This document shows positions 9,360-17,095 of a stretch of DNA of 64,000 nt, piece after piece. Position 1 is the stretch's first letter. Every line of letters begins with the position of its first letter. This stretch comes from Marinicella marina (GTDB lineage Bacteria > Pseudomonadota > Gammaproteobacteria > Xanthomonadales > Marinicellaceae), in NCBI RefSeq assembly GCF_030065545.1, contig NZ_JASJNC010000003.1, positions 124,001 through 188,000 on the forward strand. Direction: 5' to 3'. The notes beneath the pieces were generated by a model. It did not search any database. It was not told the origin of the DNA and was given only the letters and a program-made list of their open reading frames with translations. A program made the translations under genes and the position numbers.

Positions 9360-11420
9360 TTATGCTTTGATACCTGCTAAATTCAATAAAAAGGTGTAAT
9401 CTTGAGCGGTTTCTTTGAAGTACGAGAAACGACCTGAAGCACCACCATGCCCGGTTTCCATATTGGTTCTCAGCAACACCAGGTTATCATTGGTTTTCAA
9501 TTCACGTAATTTTGCCGCCCATTTAGCAGGTTCCCAGTATTGCACTTGCGAGTCATGTAAGCCTGTTGTAATCAACAAGTTAGGATAGTCCTGTGCTTTG
9601 ACCTGATCATAAGGCGAGTAGGACAGCATGTAATCATAGGCATCTTTATTCTTGGGGTTGCCCCATTCATCAAACTCACCCGTGGTTAGTGGAATGTCCT
9701 CATCCAACATGGTGGTAACCACATCAACGAAAGGTACCGCAGCAATCATGCCGTGATACAGCATGCCATGCATGTTAGCAACAGCGCCAATCAATAAACC
9801 ACCGGCACTGCCACCCCAAGCATAAACCCGCCTGGTATCACCGACACCCTGTTTCAACAGCCCCTCAGTCACTTCAATGAAATCTGTGAAGGTGTTCTTC
9901 TTGTTAAACATTTTACCGTCCTCATACCACTGCCGGCCTTTGGCTTGGGATCCTCGCACATGGGCAATGGCATAAATGAAACCGCGATCCAGCAGCGACA
10001 AACGACTCAATGAAAACGCAGGATCAATCGAGGAACCATAAGAACCGTAAGCATAAACCAACAAAGGCCTGTCTTTGAGTTCGCCCAAGCCTTTTTTATA
10101 CACCAATGAAACCGGTACCTTGGCGCCGTCATTGGCAGCTACCTCAAGTCGTTCTGACTGGTAACTTTTTGGTTCGTAAGCGCCATTGATTTTGTCTTGT
10201 TTCAACAGTTTTTTATCATCAAAATCCAAGTTAATTTCTAAAACACTACTCAGCTGGGTCAATGAATCATAGTCATAACGGAGTTTGTTATGGTTCTGCT
10301 GCGGGTTATAAGCGACACTCATGGTATAAGCCGCTTCATCAGATTGAATGATTTTTGTTTCCTTGCTGTGCCAATTCATCGCTTTCAAATGTCGCAGGCC
10401 ACCCCGGCGCTGCTCTATGACCAGCCAGTCTTTGAATGTTTCCACGTCATATATGAGTGTTTCATCATCATGTGGCACCAATGTTTGCCATTGTGACATA
10501 TCAGCTGAGTCACCAATCGGCGCCTGCATCACTTTTGAGTTCAATGCATCTTTGTTACTGACAATGATCCAATCGCCTTTAAAGTCTTCCACCGTGTATT
10601 CATGTTTTTCGCTTCTTGGGTAGACCGACTTGAATTCGCCCTCAGGCTCATCTGTGGGTAAATAAAACATCTCAGTCAGAGTCGTCGCTCCGGTGTAAAG
10701 CATGATGTATTGTTGTGAACGGGAGGTGTAGACTGACACATAAAAGGTGTTGTCCTGCTCCTCATAAACCAAAACATCCTCAGCGACTGGCGTACCTAAC
10801 TGGTGACGATAGACTTGGTAAGGCAACAAGGTCACTGGGTGCTTTCTGGTGTAAAAAATGGTTTTGTTGTCTTTGGCCCAAGCCATGGCACCGGTGGTGT
10901 TTTTAATCACATCAGGGTACATTTCACCGGTGGTTAAATTCTTAAACCGTAAATCATACTGACGGCGAGAGACTGTATCCTCAGAGAAGGCATAAATTTG
11001 GTGGTTGTGGCTGATGCTTTGATTATTCGAGCTGTAATAACTGTGCCCCTCTGCCAACTCATTGACATCAAGCAACACTTCCTCAGCAGCATTCATATCG
11101 CCTGCTTTTCGCGCATAGATGGGGTACTCCTTACCTTCAGTATAACGACTGTAATACCAATATTGGCCCAATTGGTATGGCACTGACGCGTCGTTTTGCA
11201 CAATGCGGTCGATGATTTCTTGGTACAACTTTTCACTCAAAGTCTTACTCTCAGACATGACCGAATCATAATAGTCATTCTCTGCATGCAAATAGGCCAA
11301 TACATCCTTGTCGCTGCGTGAATCATCCCGCAACCAATGGTAATTATCAACACGTTCATGTCCGTGCATGGTGAATTTGTGTGGTCTAATTGGCGCTTTA
11401 GGCGGCTGAGATTTAGGCAT
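9360..11420 (-). CDS. ptrB: Oligopeptidase B (S9A serine peptidase)
   Basis: This 686-residue protein has the length and order of oligopeptidase B: an N-terminal cap and beta-propeller (WLRDDSR near residue 29, DNYHWLRDD region), then an alpha/beta-hydrolase domain from about 410. The catalytic triad is visible as Ser538 in WGGSAGGLL, Asp623 in TGLHDSQVQYWEP and His658 in ETGHGGASG. The enzyme cleaves short peptides after Lys or Arg. There is no signal peptide, so it is cytoplasmic, as usual for the family. AGAGGAT lies at a good distance before the ATG. It is divergent from the ECF sigma gene and converges with the metalloprotease. Confidence 0.95.
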   Translation of the reverse strand: MPKSQPPKAPIRPHKFTMHGHERVDNYHWLRDDSRSDKDVLAYLHAENDYYDSVMSESKTLSEKLYQEIIDRIVQNDASVPYQLGQYWYYSRYTEGKEYPIYARKAGDMNAAEEVLLDVNELAEGHSYYSSNNQSISHNHQIYAFSEDTVSRRQYDLRFKNLTTGEMYPDVIKNTTGAMAWAKDNKTIFYTRKHPVTLLPYQVYRHQLGTPVAEDVLVYEEQDNTFYVSVYTSRSQQYIMLYTGATTLTEMFYLPTDEPEGEFKSVYPRSEKHEYTVEDFKGDWIIVSNKDALNSKVMQAPIGDSADMSQWQTLVPHDDETLIYDVETFKDWLVIEQRRGGLRHLKAMNWHSKETKIIQSDEAAYTMSVAYNPQQNHNKLRYDYDSLTQLSSVLEINLDFDDKKLLKQDKINGAYEPKSYQSERLEVAANDGAKVPVSLVYKKGLGELKDRPLLVYAYGSYGSSIDPAFSLSRLSLLDRGFIYAIAHVRGSQAKGRQWYEDGKMFNKKNTFTDFIEVTEGLLKQGVGDTRRVYAWGGSAGGLLIGAVANMHGMLYHGMIAAVPFVDVVTTMLDEDIPLTTGEFDEWGNPKNKDAYDYMLSYSPYDQVKAQDYPNLLITTGLHDSQVQYWEPAKWAAKLRELKTNDNLVLLRTNMETGHGGASGRFSYFKETAQDYTFLLNLAGIKA

Positions 11421-11589
11421 TTTTATCCTCTAATTTGGTAATTTTAAAGCGCACATCTGTTGGTATCTGACCCAATTGAATAAGCCGAGGCGCTCAATAT
11501 GAGAAGCATCATATAATGCATGTTGTAAAATTTCTGCATTTTATGATGACTTTTTGTAATGAAACTGCCAAGAACAGGTCTTTAGTACC

Positions 11590-12105
11590 ATGAGCATGAA
11601 AGAAAGAAAATTTGATGCGCTCTTAGGCATCTACTACGAGGATCTCTATCGGTTTGCTTACTGGTTAGGCAAAGACGAACAGATGGCCAAAGACCTGGTA
11701 CAAGAGTCATATTTACGTGCCTGGCGCGCGATTGACTCTTTGAAAGATGAAAAAGCCGCCAAAAGTTGGATTTTTACCATCCTGCGTCGTGAATTTGCAC
11801 GGCAGTTTGAAAAGAAAAGGCCCATTACCAACAGTTTGGATGAGATGGTTGTTGAAGTGGAAGACCAGACTCAACACACCCCTGATGAACTGATGGACAT
11901 CAACATCACCAGAGAAGCCATGATGAAGCTTGAGCCAAAATATGCAGAGCCATTGGTTTTGCAAGTCATTGGTGGCTTCAGCTGTGATGAGATAGCCGAA
12001 CAATTAGCAATCAGCTCGAGTGCTGTAATGACACAGTTATTCAGAGCCAGAAAACAACTCACATCACACTTAAGCAGGGAAAGCAAGATAGGTAATAAAC
12101 TATGA
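11590..12105 (+). CDS. ECF-type RNA polymerase sigma factor
   Basis: The 171-residue protein has sigma region 2 at about 8-75 (YYEDLYRFAYWLGKDEQMA, then DLVQESYLRAWRAI) and region 4 at about 110-165 (LEPKYAEPLVLQVIGGFSC, then ISSSAVMTQLFRARKQL). Region 3 is absent, as in extracytoplasmic-function sigma factors. Its stop overlaps the start of the DUF3379 gene by four bases, which indicates translational coupling. DUF3379 proteins commonly lie next to this sigma type and carry a membrane helix, so a sigma/anti-sigma-like pair is likely. A GAAACT motif upstream was considered as a self-regulated promoter but lacks a properly spaced -10. Confidence 0.92.
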   Translation: MSMKERKFDALLGIYYEDLYRFAYWLGKDEQMAKDLVQESYLRAWRAIDSLKDEKAAKSWIFTILRREFARQFEKKRPITNSLDEMVVEVEDQTQHTPDELMDINITREAMMKLEPKYAEPLVLQVIGGFSCDEIAEQLAISSSAVMTQLFRARKQLTSHLSRESKIGNKL

Positions 12106-12797
12106 ACTACTTTGAATTTAAACAAATATTGGCATCCGATCCGTACTCAAAAGACCCTGACTTTTTGGCTGCAAAAAACAACGACACCCGCTGTTACCGC
12201 GCCTATCAAGAAGCCATGAAGAGGGAGCGAACAATCAAGGCAGCGCTGGAAATTCCTGTGCCTCAGCACAACATTCAGCACATAAAATTCAGACAAGCAC
12301 AAGACAAACAAAACACCCTGCGCAATCAGTTTTTTGCTGTGGCCGCCTCGGCTGTACTGATGATTGGTGCTGGTCTGTTCTTTTTAAACAACAACCAAAG
12401 CTCCGAACTGGAAAGGTTCATCAATGAAGCCTTGATGATGGAACCAACGGTATACATGTCGGATGAAGAAATACCCCATGATGAACTGCAGCCTTTGTTT
12501 GCCAGCATCAATACTGCCGTAGACGGCGATTTGGGTGATGTGCATTTCATGAAGTTATGTCCCACTCTCAATGGCAAAGGCGCCCGCATGGTCTTTATGA
12601 ATGATTTCAATCAACCCATCACCGTGCTGTACATGCCCAATTCACCCATTGAATCAGCCTTCGACATGCAAATGGATGGTTTCAAAGGCAAGATTGTGGC
12701 TTTAGAGCAAGGCTCTGCTGCCATCATTGCCAGGCCGCATGAAAGTACTGCACAAATCGAAACAGCTTTGATCAATACCCTCAGACCCATCCAGTAA
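12102..12797 (+). CDS. DUF3379 family membrane protein, putative anti-sigma factor
   Basis: The 231-residue protein has a cytosolic N-terminal segment (MNYFEFKQILASDPYSKDPD, Cys31) and a single transmembrane helix at about 76-96 (NQFFAVAASAVLMIGAGLFF). The rest is a periplasmic domain with mixed beta character (GARMVFMNDFNQPITVLYMP). This matches the DUF3379 family. The four-base overlap with the sigma gene and the one-helix topology suggest it holds the sigma factor at the membrane and senses an envelope signal. That role is inferred, and the classic zinc anti-sigma HxxxCxxC motif is not seen. Confidence 0.82.
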   Translation: MNYFEFKQILASDPYSKDPDFLAAKNNDTRCYRAYQEAMKRERTIKAALEIPVPQHNIQHIKFRQAQDKQNTLRNQFFAVAASAVLMIGAGLFFLNNNQSSELERFINEALMMEPTVYMSDEEIPHDELQPLFASINTAVDGDLGDVHFMKLCPTLNGKGARMVFMNDFNQPITVLYMPNSPIESAFDMQMDGFKGKIVALEQGSAAIIARPHESTAQIETALINTLRPIQ

Positions 12798-12964
12798 TTA
12801 TCCCAACCAGGTTCCGAAATACTTGCCAAAATGCAGGTTTCGGAGCCTGAAACCTAGCTACAAAGGAAATGTAAGAAATATTTAAATGGCAGAGAATTGC
12901 CATGACTTTGCCACTTCTCGTTGTTAAAATGCATTTTGTACACTTTTTCTCAATCGAGGGTTTT

Positions 12965-15256
12965 ATGGAAAAAAATACATTCAAGCTGGCTGCTCTGGCC
13001 ATCATGGCTACCACAGCCGCCGGCGCACAGAACCAAGGATCTGTATCAGGTACCGAAGATCAAATCAATTATGCTTATGCCGGTGATGACACCCGCTTAG
13101 GAATTGGCATCGATAACGACGGAGAAATCATTGGTGATTTTCTCAAATCATTCAACACCAGCTGGCACAGTAATTGGATGGGTGAAATCTGGTTATCAGA
13201 TGGCGCCGGTGGTTTAAAACTAGATTATCACCGCATTTCGGGTGCTGATGAGCAAGCCGACCTGATTAACAATGAAGAAAACCTTCGTGTTTGGAAATAC
13301 TTTGCTGCGGTCGATCAGAACACCTTTGATGACCGCAAATTCACAGTGGGCTTTGGTGCAGAAGCGCGTGATAAGTTTTGGAATGTTAACTTGAGCGGTG
13401 CCATTACCGGCTCACGCTTAACCAGCCAAACATCATCATCAGTAACCAGTGATATATTTGGTCAATTAGATGGTCGGGACTTTGTTCAGTCACAAACCGT
13501 AGAAAGCATCATCCGCAACTATGAGCATCCCTACGACTGGGGCATTGGCGGTCGAGTCGGTAAGTTCTTTGAAAATAACTTGGTGCGTCTGACCGGTGGT
13601 CTTGATTATGAAGAAGGTGATTTCGACTCAGATCAATTAACTGCCAGCATCAACCTGGAAAAATATTTCAGTAACACCGGCCACAGCTTGGCTTTGTCAG
13701 TTGAACAAATCAGAAAGTCAGGTGACTTTGAAACCGACAAAGACGACACCCGGGCTAATTTGATGTACCGTTATGATTTTGGCCAGAACCACAAGCCGAC
13801 CACTGTTGATGAGGATTACCAAGTGGTCGACGAAGAACGTTTGGCCCAACTCAAAGCGCAAAACCGCCAAGTGGTGCAAAACCAAGTTGACCTTTCCTCG
13901 ATGGCTTTTTTCGATCTAGACAAAGCTTTCATCAGGGACGATGCAGCAGCCGAATTAAAATCATTGGTTGAGAAAATCATGGCCACTGAATTGGCCAGCA
14001 GCATCAACATCGTTGGTCACACCTGTGACATAGCCTCTGATGCTTATAATTTGGACCTGTCTGCCAGACGAGCAGCCAGTGCCAAAGAATTTTTCGTTAA
14101 CAACGGCATCGATACCGACATCATCAGAACCAAAGGCATGGGTGAATCACAGCCTGCCTATGACAATCATGGGCCCAATCAAGCCAAAAACAGACGTGTA
14201 GAAATAACCTTTTTAACCATAGAGGAAGATTTTATTGAGCCTGAAATTGCCGATGAAGACATGCCAATGAAATGGATCAAACGCAAAGTGGATGCGCCGG
14301 CAGCTTGGATCAATCGCGCCTTGAGAAACCCTGCTCAACACAAACGCACAGTCGACGTATACAAATACCAAGAAACTGAAACCAACACCACTTTGGGTGA
14401 AATTATCTTCTTGAATGCCAACCCAGAGGCCAATGACGATGTGGTTAATATCGGTCGCAACTCATCTGGCGTGGTTATCAGTGTGTTGGATAATGACAGC
14501 GATGCGGATGATGGTAGCGTCCTCACTATTGAATCAGTCGGTGCAGCGAGCAACGGCACAGTGGTCAATAACGGCGATGTGGTTACCTACACACCCAATG
14601 CAGGTTTTGTTGGTACCGACTCTTTTGAGTATACGGTCATTGATGGCGAAGGCGGCAGTGACAGCGCCACAGTTACCATCAACGTCAATAACCTGGCTCC
14701 AGTTGCTGTGGACGATTCGGTCAGTGCCTTTGGCACCGCACCAGTCAATTTCTCTGTACTAGATAATGACAGTGATCCTGATGGCGATAACAGTGAATTG
14801 ACCGTCAGCGAGATTTCAGCACCCGCTAATGGTAACTTGGTTGATAATGGCCGTGGCAACTATACCTACACCGCCAATGAGGGCTTTATTGGAACTGAAA
14901 CACTGACTTATAAAGTCACTGACGCCAATGGCGCCAGCACAACAGCCATCGTCACCATTACTGTGAACGAAGCCAATGAAGCACCAGTTGCTGTTGATGA
15001 TGCCTATTTCACTACCATGAACAATGCCACCACCATCAACGTTTTAAGCAATGATTTTGACCCAGACGGTGACAACTTGACACTGGTTTCGGTCGATACA
15101 GCAGGAACCATTGGTAGCGTAGAAGAGGTCAATGCTGATGGCACCTTAACGTATGTTCCTCCAGCAGATTGGTGTGGTACCACCACTTTCACTTACACCA
15201 TAACCGATGGTATTGAGGAAGCAACAGCCACAGTCACAATCACTGTATTGGATTAA
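12965..15256 (+). CDS. OmpA-family outer-membrane protein with three C-terminal Ig-like repeats
   Basis: The 763-residue protein starts with a signal peptide (MEKNTFKLAALAIMATTAAGA). Residues about 25-285 are rich in alternating strands and could form a small beta-barrel or sandwich. The OmpA C-terminal peptidoglycan-binding domain spans about 308-417, with LDLSARRAASAKEFF and the closing NRRVEITF. Three cadherin/Ig-like repeats follow (about 488-577, 578-673, 674-763). Each has a pattern like VLDNDSD-xDG near its start and a GFVGTDSFEYTV-type strand. The ATG at 12965 follows GAGGG at 12956-12960; an upstream in-frame start at 12902 would spoil the signal peptide. The stop overlaps the HPt gene start (TAATG). 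It may be a target of the adjacent sigma factor, which is inference from position. Confidence 0.85.
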   Translation: MEKNTFKLAALAIMATTAAGAQNQGSVSGTEDQINYAYAGDDTRLGIGIDNDGEIIGDFLKSFNTSWHSNWMGEIWLSDGAGGLKLDYHRISGADEQADLINNEENLRVWKYFAAVDQNTFDDRKFTVGFGAEARDKFWNVNLSGAITGSRLTSQTSSSVTSDIFGQLDGRDFVQSQTVESIIRNYEHPYDWGIGGRVGKFFENNLVRLTGGLDYEEGDFDSDQLTASINLEKYFSNTGHSLALSVEQIRKSGDFETDKDDTRANLMYRYDFGQNHKPTTVDEDYQVVDEERLAQLKAQNRQVVQNQVDLSSMAFFDLDKAFIRDDAAAELKSLVEKIMATELASSINIVGHTCDIASDAYNLDLSARRAASAKEFFVNNGIDTDIIRTKGMGESQPAYDNHGPNQAKNRRVEITFLTIEEDFIEPEIADEDMPMKWIKRKVDAPAAWINRALRNPAQHKRTVDVYKYQETETNTTLGEIIFLNANPEANDDVVNIGRNSSGVVISVLDNDSDADDGSVLTIESVGAASNGTVVNNGDVVTYTPNAGFVGTDSFEYTVIDGEGGSDSATVTINVNNLAPVAVDDSVSAFGTAPVNFSVLDNDSDPDGDNSELTVSEISAPANGNLVDNGRGNYTYTANEGFIGTETLTYKVTDANGASTTAIVTITVNEANEAPVAVDDAYFTTMNNATTINVLSNDFDPDGDNLTLVSVDTAGTIGSVEEVNADGTLTYVPPADWCGTTTFTYTITDGIEEATATVTITVLD

Positions 15257-15543
15257 TGTACGAAGCATTAAAACAGAAGTATGTGGCTTCATTCACAACT
15301 AAAAGTGAACAGATTAACCAAGCGCTTGGGTGTTCCGACATCCAAGCCTTGACTGTTTTGGTTCATCAAATGGCTGGCTCGAGCGGCAGTTATGGTTTCG
15401 ACCAAATCAGTGCTTTGTGTATACAAATTGAAGATTTGATTCTCAAAACCCACAACATCAATCCTGCAGTTGAGCAAAAATGTCAGCAGCTGCTGACTTT
15501 ATTGAGCTCGCATATCAACGACTCAAAACACAGTGCCAATTAA
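15256..15543 (+). CDS. Histidine phosphotransfer (HPt) domain protein
   Basis: The 95-residue protein is essentially a single HPt domain. The phospho-accepting His is in VHQMAGSSGSYGF (His38), matching the HPt pattern H-x-[LM]-[KA]-G-S-S. No other domain is present. Its ATG overlaps the stop of the OmpA/Ig gene by one base (TAATG), so translation is probably coupled. HPt proteins pass phosphate between hybrid kinases and response regulators. No hybrid kinase is in the window, and the two-component pair at 16409-18371 is of the classic direct type. The partner is unknown. The stop abuts the stop of the convergent exosortase gene with no gap. Confidence 0.83.
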   Translation: MYEALKQKYVASFTTKSEQINQALGCSDIQALTVLVHQMAGSSGSYGFDQISALCIQIEDLILKTHNINPAVEQKCQQLLTLLSSHINDSKHSAN

Positions 15544-16080
15544 TCAGGTTTCAGCCACCTCAACATCGGCTTGATCTCGTCCAGCCACGTCTTCAGGCTT
15601 ATCTTTTTTGGGCAAATAACGCAACCAAATCAGCCACACCACCAGCGCATCGAGAATAATCAATGCTTGCCACAAGTACAGATGGAAAAACTCAAACCAA
15701 TTGCGGTCCCATTGCAGCAAATAAAACAGTGAAATGATGCGAACCATGTTCAAAGCTTGAATCGCTATAAAACCCCAGAACAAACCTTTGAGTTTATAAA
15801 AAAACGGTGCAGGGAAAGCAATGATCGCTGCCAACAGAATGATCATGGCCTCTACACCATTGCAGCCGGGGGCGATTTGTATGGCATAACCCGAAATTGA
15901 GTCGCGAATCACATCGCCAGTTGCGATGACATTGGCATCAAAGATTTGAATCAACCAAGAGCTGAAAGCAGCAATCAAGCCAGTGAAAGGCAAAATAACA
16001 GCCTGCCTGACTGGCTCATAGATTTCCAACAGAAACAAGCTGACCATGATGGTAAAAAATAACAAGGTGAATCTCAGCAT
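15544..16080 (-). CDS. xrtH: Exosortase H (XrtH-type transpeptidase)
   Basis: The 178-residue integral membrane protein has about five hydrophobic segments. It carries the exosortase catalytic triad: Cys73 in APGCNGVEAM, Arg114 in NMVRI and His133 in FFHLYLWQ. Its length and the PGCNG context fit the XrtH subfamily, which processes proteins ending in an IPTLxxWG-type C-terminal signal. It would act at the inner membrane, cleaving the sorting tail during export. None of the proteins in this window ends with such a tail, so its substrates lie elsewhere. The C-terminal 25 residues are charged and cytosolic. AAGAG precedes the ATG. Confidence 0.87.
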   Translation of the reverse strand: MLRFTLLFFTIMVSLFLLEIYEPVRQAVILPFTGLIAAFSSWLIQIFDANVIATGDVIRDSISGYAIQIAPGCNGVEAMIILLAAIIAFPAPFFYKLKGLFWGFIAIQALNMVRIISLFYLLQWDRNWFEFFHLYLWQALIILDALVVWLIWLRYLPKKDKPEDVAGRDQADVEVAET

Positions 16081-16199
16081 ACTCTTAATTGTGGGTAAGG
16101 CAAAAGGGGCTTAATTTTAGCAAATGATTTCAATGTAGAATAAGTTTTGCCACATGCATCGAGTGATTCACAATCTATTAATTCTTGATTAACGATAAT

Positions 16200-16228
16200 T
16201 TAACAGAAATGTTAGTACACTGTATTTA
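16200..16228 (+). promoter_or_regulatory. Candidate promoter for a small RNA or leader
   Basis: TTAACA and TATTTA are separated by 17 bp, with a start expected near 16235. TAACA and TGTTA form a 5-bp inverted repeat with a four-base centre (16201-16214) over the -35 box, where a regulator could bind. The call rests on pattern alone. Confidence 0.4.
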
Positions 16229-16234
16229 ACGTCA

Positions 16235-16316
16235 GAGTTCTCCAAATGAATTTGACTATTATCCGGGCATCAGAAACTTTCCCAAGGCGTACACCAACTC
16301 CTTGGGATTTTTTTTA
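16235..16316 (+). ncRNA. Candidate small RNA or attenuated leader upstream of the two-component operon
   Basis: A promoter-like element is followed about 80 bases later by a strong intrinsic terminator, with no open reading frame of note between them. The terminator lies 93 bp before the response-regulator start and no gene on this strand ends just upstream. The transcript is therefore either a stand-alone RNA of about 80 nucleotides or a terminated 5' leader. No known RNA family is recognised. Confidence 0.35.
16281..16315 (+). terminator. Intrinsic terminator without an upstream gene
   Basis: CCCAAGG pairs with CCTTGGG across a 12-base loop and is followed by A and eight T residues. The last gene on this strand ends 740 bp earlier, so the terminator seems to belong to an unannotated transcript. 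Confidence 0.8.
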
Positions 16317-16408
16317 GCTGATATCATTTTGTCACCCACAATGGCATTGATATGAGCAGCTGAGATAGAACAATAATTTAAAACGTCACTTAAAAAAATA
16401 GGAATTTT

Positions 16409-17095
16409 ATGAAAATATTAGTTGTTGAAGATAATACCGACATTGCTGCGAACATTGTCGATTATTTTGAAGACCGTGACCACATCGTTGATTATGCTGG
16501 TGATGGCATCACCGGATTGCATTTAGCTGTAACCAATGATTTCGATGTCATCGTACTGGACTTGATGTTACCTGGCATGGATGGTTTAGATTTATGTAAA
16601 AAATTACGTAAAGATGCCAAAAAGAACACGCCAATCATCATGCTAACCGCACGCGACACCCTAGAACAAAAACTAGAAGGTTTTGAGTTTGGCGCTGATG
16701 ATTACATGGTTAAACCGTTTGCGTTACAGGAATTAGAAGCACGCGTGATGGTACTGGGTAGCAGAAAGAAACAAAACCTCAATCGCAAACTGACAGTGGC
16801 TGATTTAGAGTATAATCTGGACAGTTTAACGGTAAAACGTGCAGGTAAAGACATAAAGATGAATCCCACTGGACTCAAATTACTACAAATCCTGATGGAA
16901 TCCAGCCCCTATGTGGTACCCAGGGAAGAATTGGAAGTGAAAGTTTGGGGCGAGGAAATGCCCGACTCTGATTCACTCAGGGTGCACATCCACGGTTTAC
17001 GCACGGCGATTGATAAACCTTTTGATAAAAACCTCATTCATACCAGACATGGAATAGGTTATCACGTATCTGATCCGGATGAACTTTCGGAGTAG
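16409..17095 (+). CDS. OmpR/PhoB-family response regulator
   Basis: The 228-residue protein has a receiver domain (1-118) with acidic pair Glu8-Asp9, phospho-acceptor Asp51 in VLDLMLPGMDG, Thr80 and Lys102 in VKPF. A winged-helix DNA-binding domain (about 128-225) includes RVHIHGLRTAIDKPF and the closing IHTRHGIGYHV. AGGA at 16400-16403 sets the start. The downstream kinase gene overlaps by 17 bases, so the two form one operon. The signal and target genes cannot be read from sequence. Resemblance to QseB/CzcR-type regulators is general only. Confidence 0.95.
   Translation: MKILVVEDNTDIAANIVDYFEDRDHIVDYAGDGITGLHLAVTNDFDVIVLDLMLPGMDGLDLCKKLRKDAKKNTPIIMLTARDTLEQKLEGFEFGADDYMVKPFALQELEARVMVLGSRKKQNLNRKLTVADLEYNLDSLTVKRAGKDIKMNPTGLKLLQILMESSPYVVPREELEVKVWGEEMPDSDSLRVHIHGLRTAIDKPFDKNLIHTRHGIGYHVSDPDELSE

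Larger units (their letters stand above)
16081..16408. other. 328-bp intergenic region with promoter, candidate small RNA and terminator
   Basis: No credible coding sequence is visible between the exosortase gene and the response-regulator gene. The region holds a plausible forward promoter near 16200-16228, an intrinsic terminator at 16281-16315, and a weaker promoter-like pair (TTGATA at 16347-16352, 17 bp, ACAATA at 16370-16375) that could start the two-component operon separately. Confidence 0.6.

Noticed and set aside
11561-11585. Possible sigma-E-like self-regulated promoter (GAAACT ... GTCT)
   Set aside because: The spacing is about 11 bp, too short for an ECF promoter, and the -10 match is poor.
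12835-12903. Two short hairpins upstream of the OmpA-Ig gene
   Set aside because: Stems of 6-7 bp without T-runs; they could be operators but nothing supports a specific call.
14430-15250. Repeated DNA within the OmpA-Ig gene as a mobile or phase-variable repeat
   Set aside because: The similarity is at protein level between Ig-like domains; the nucleotide copies are diverged.
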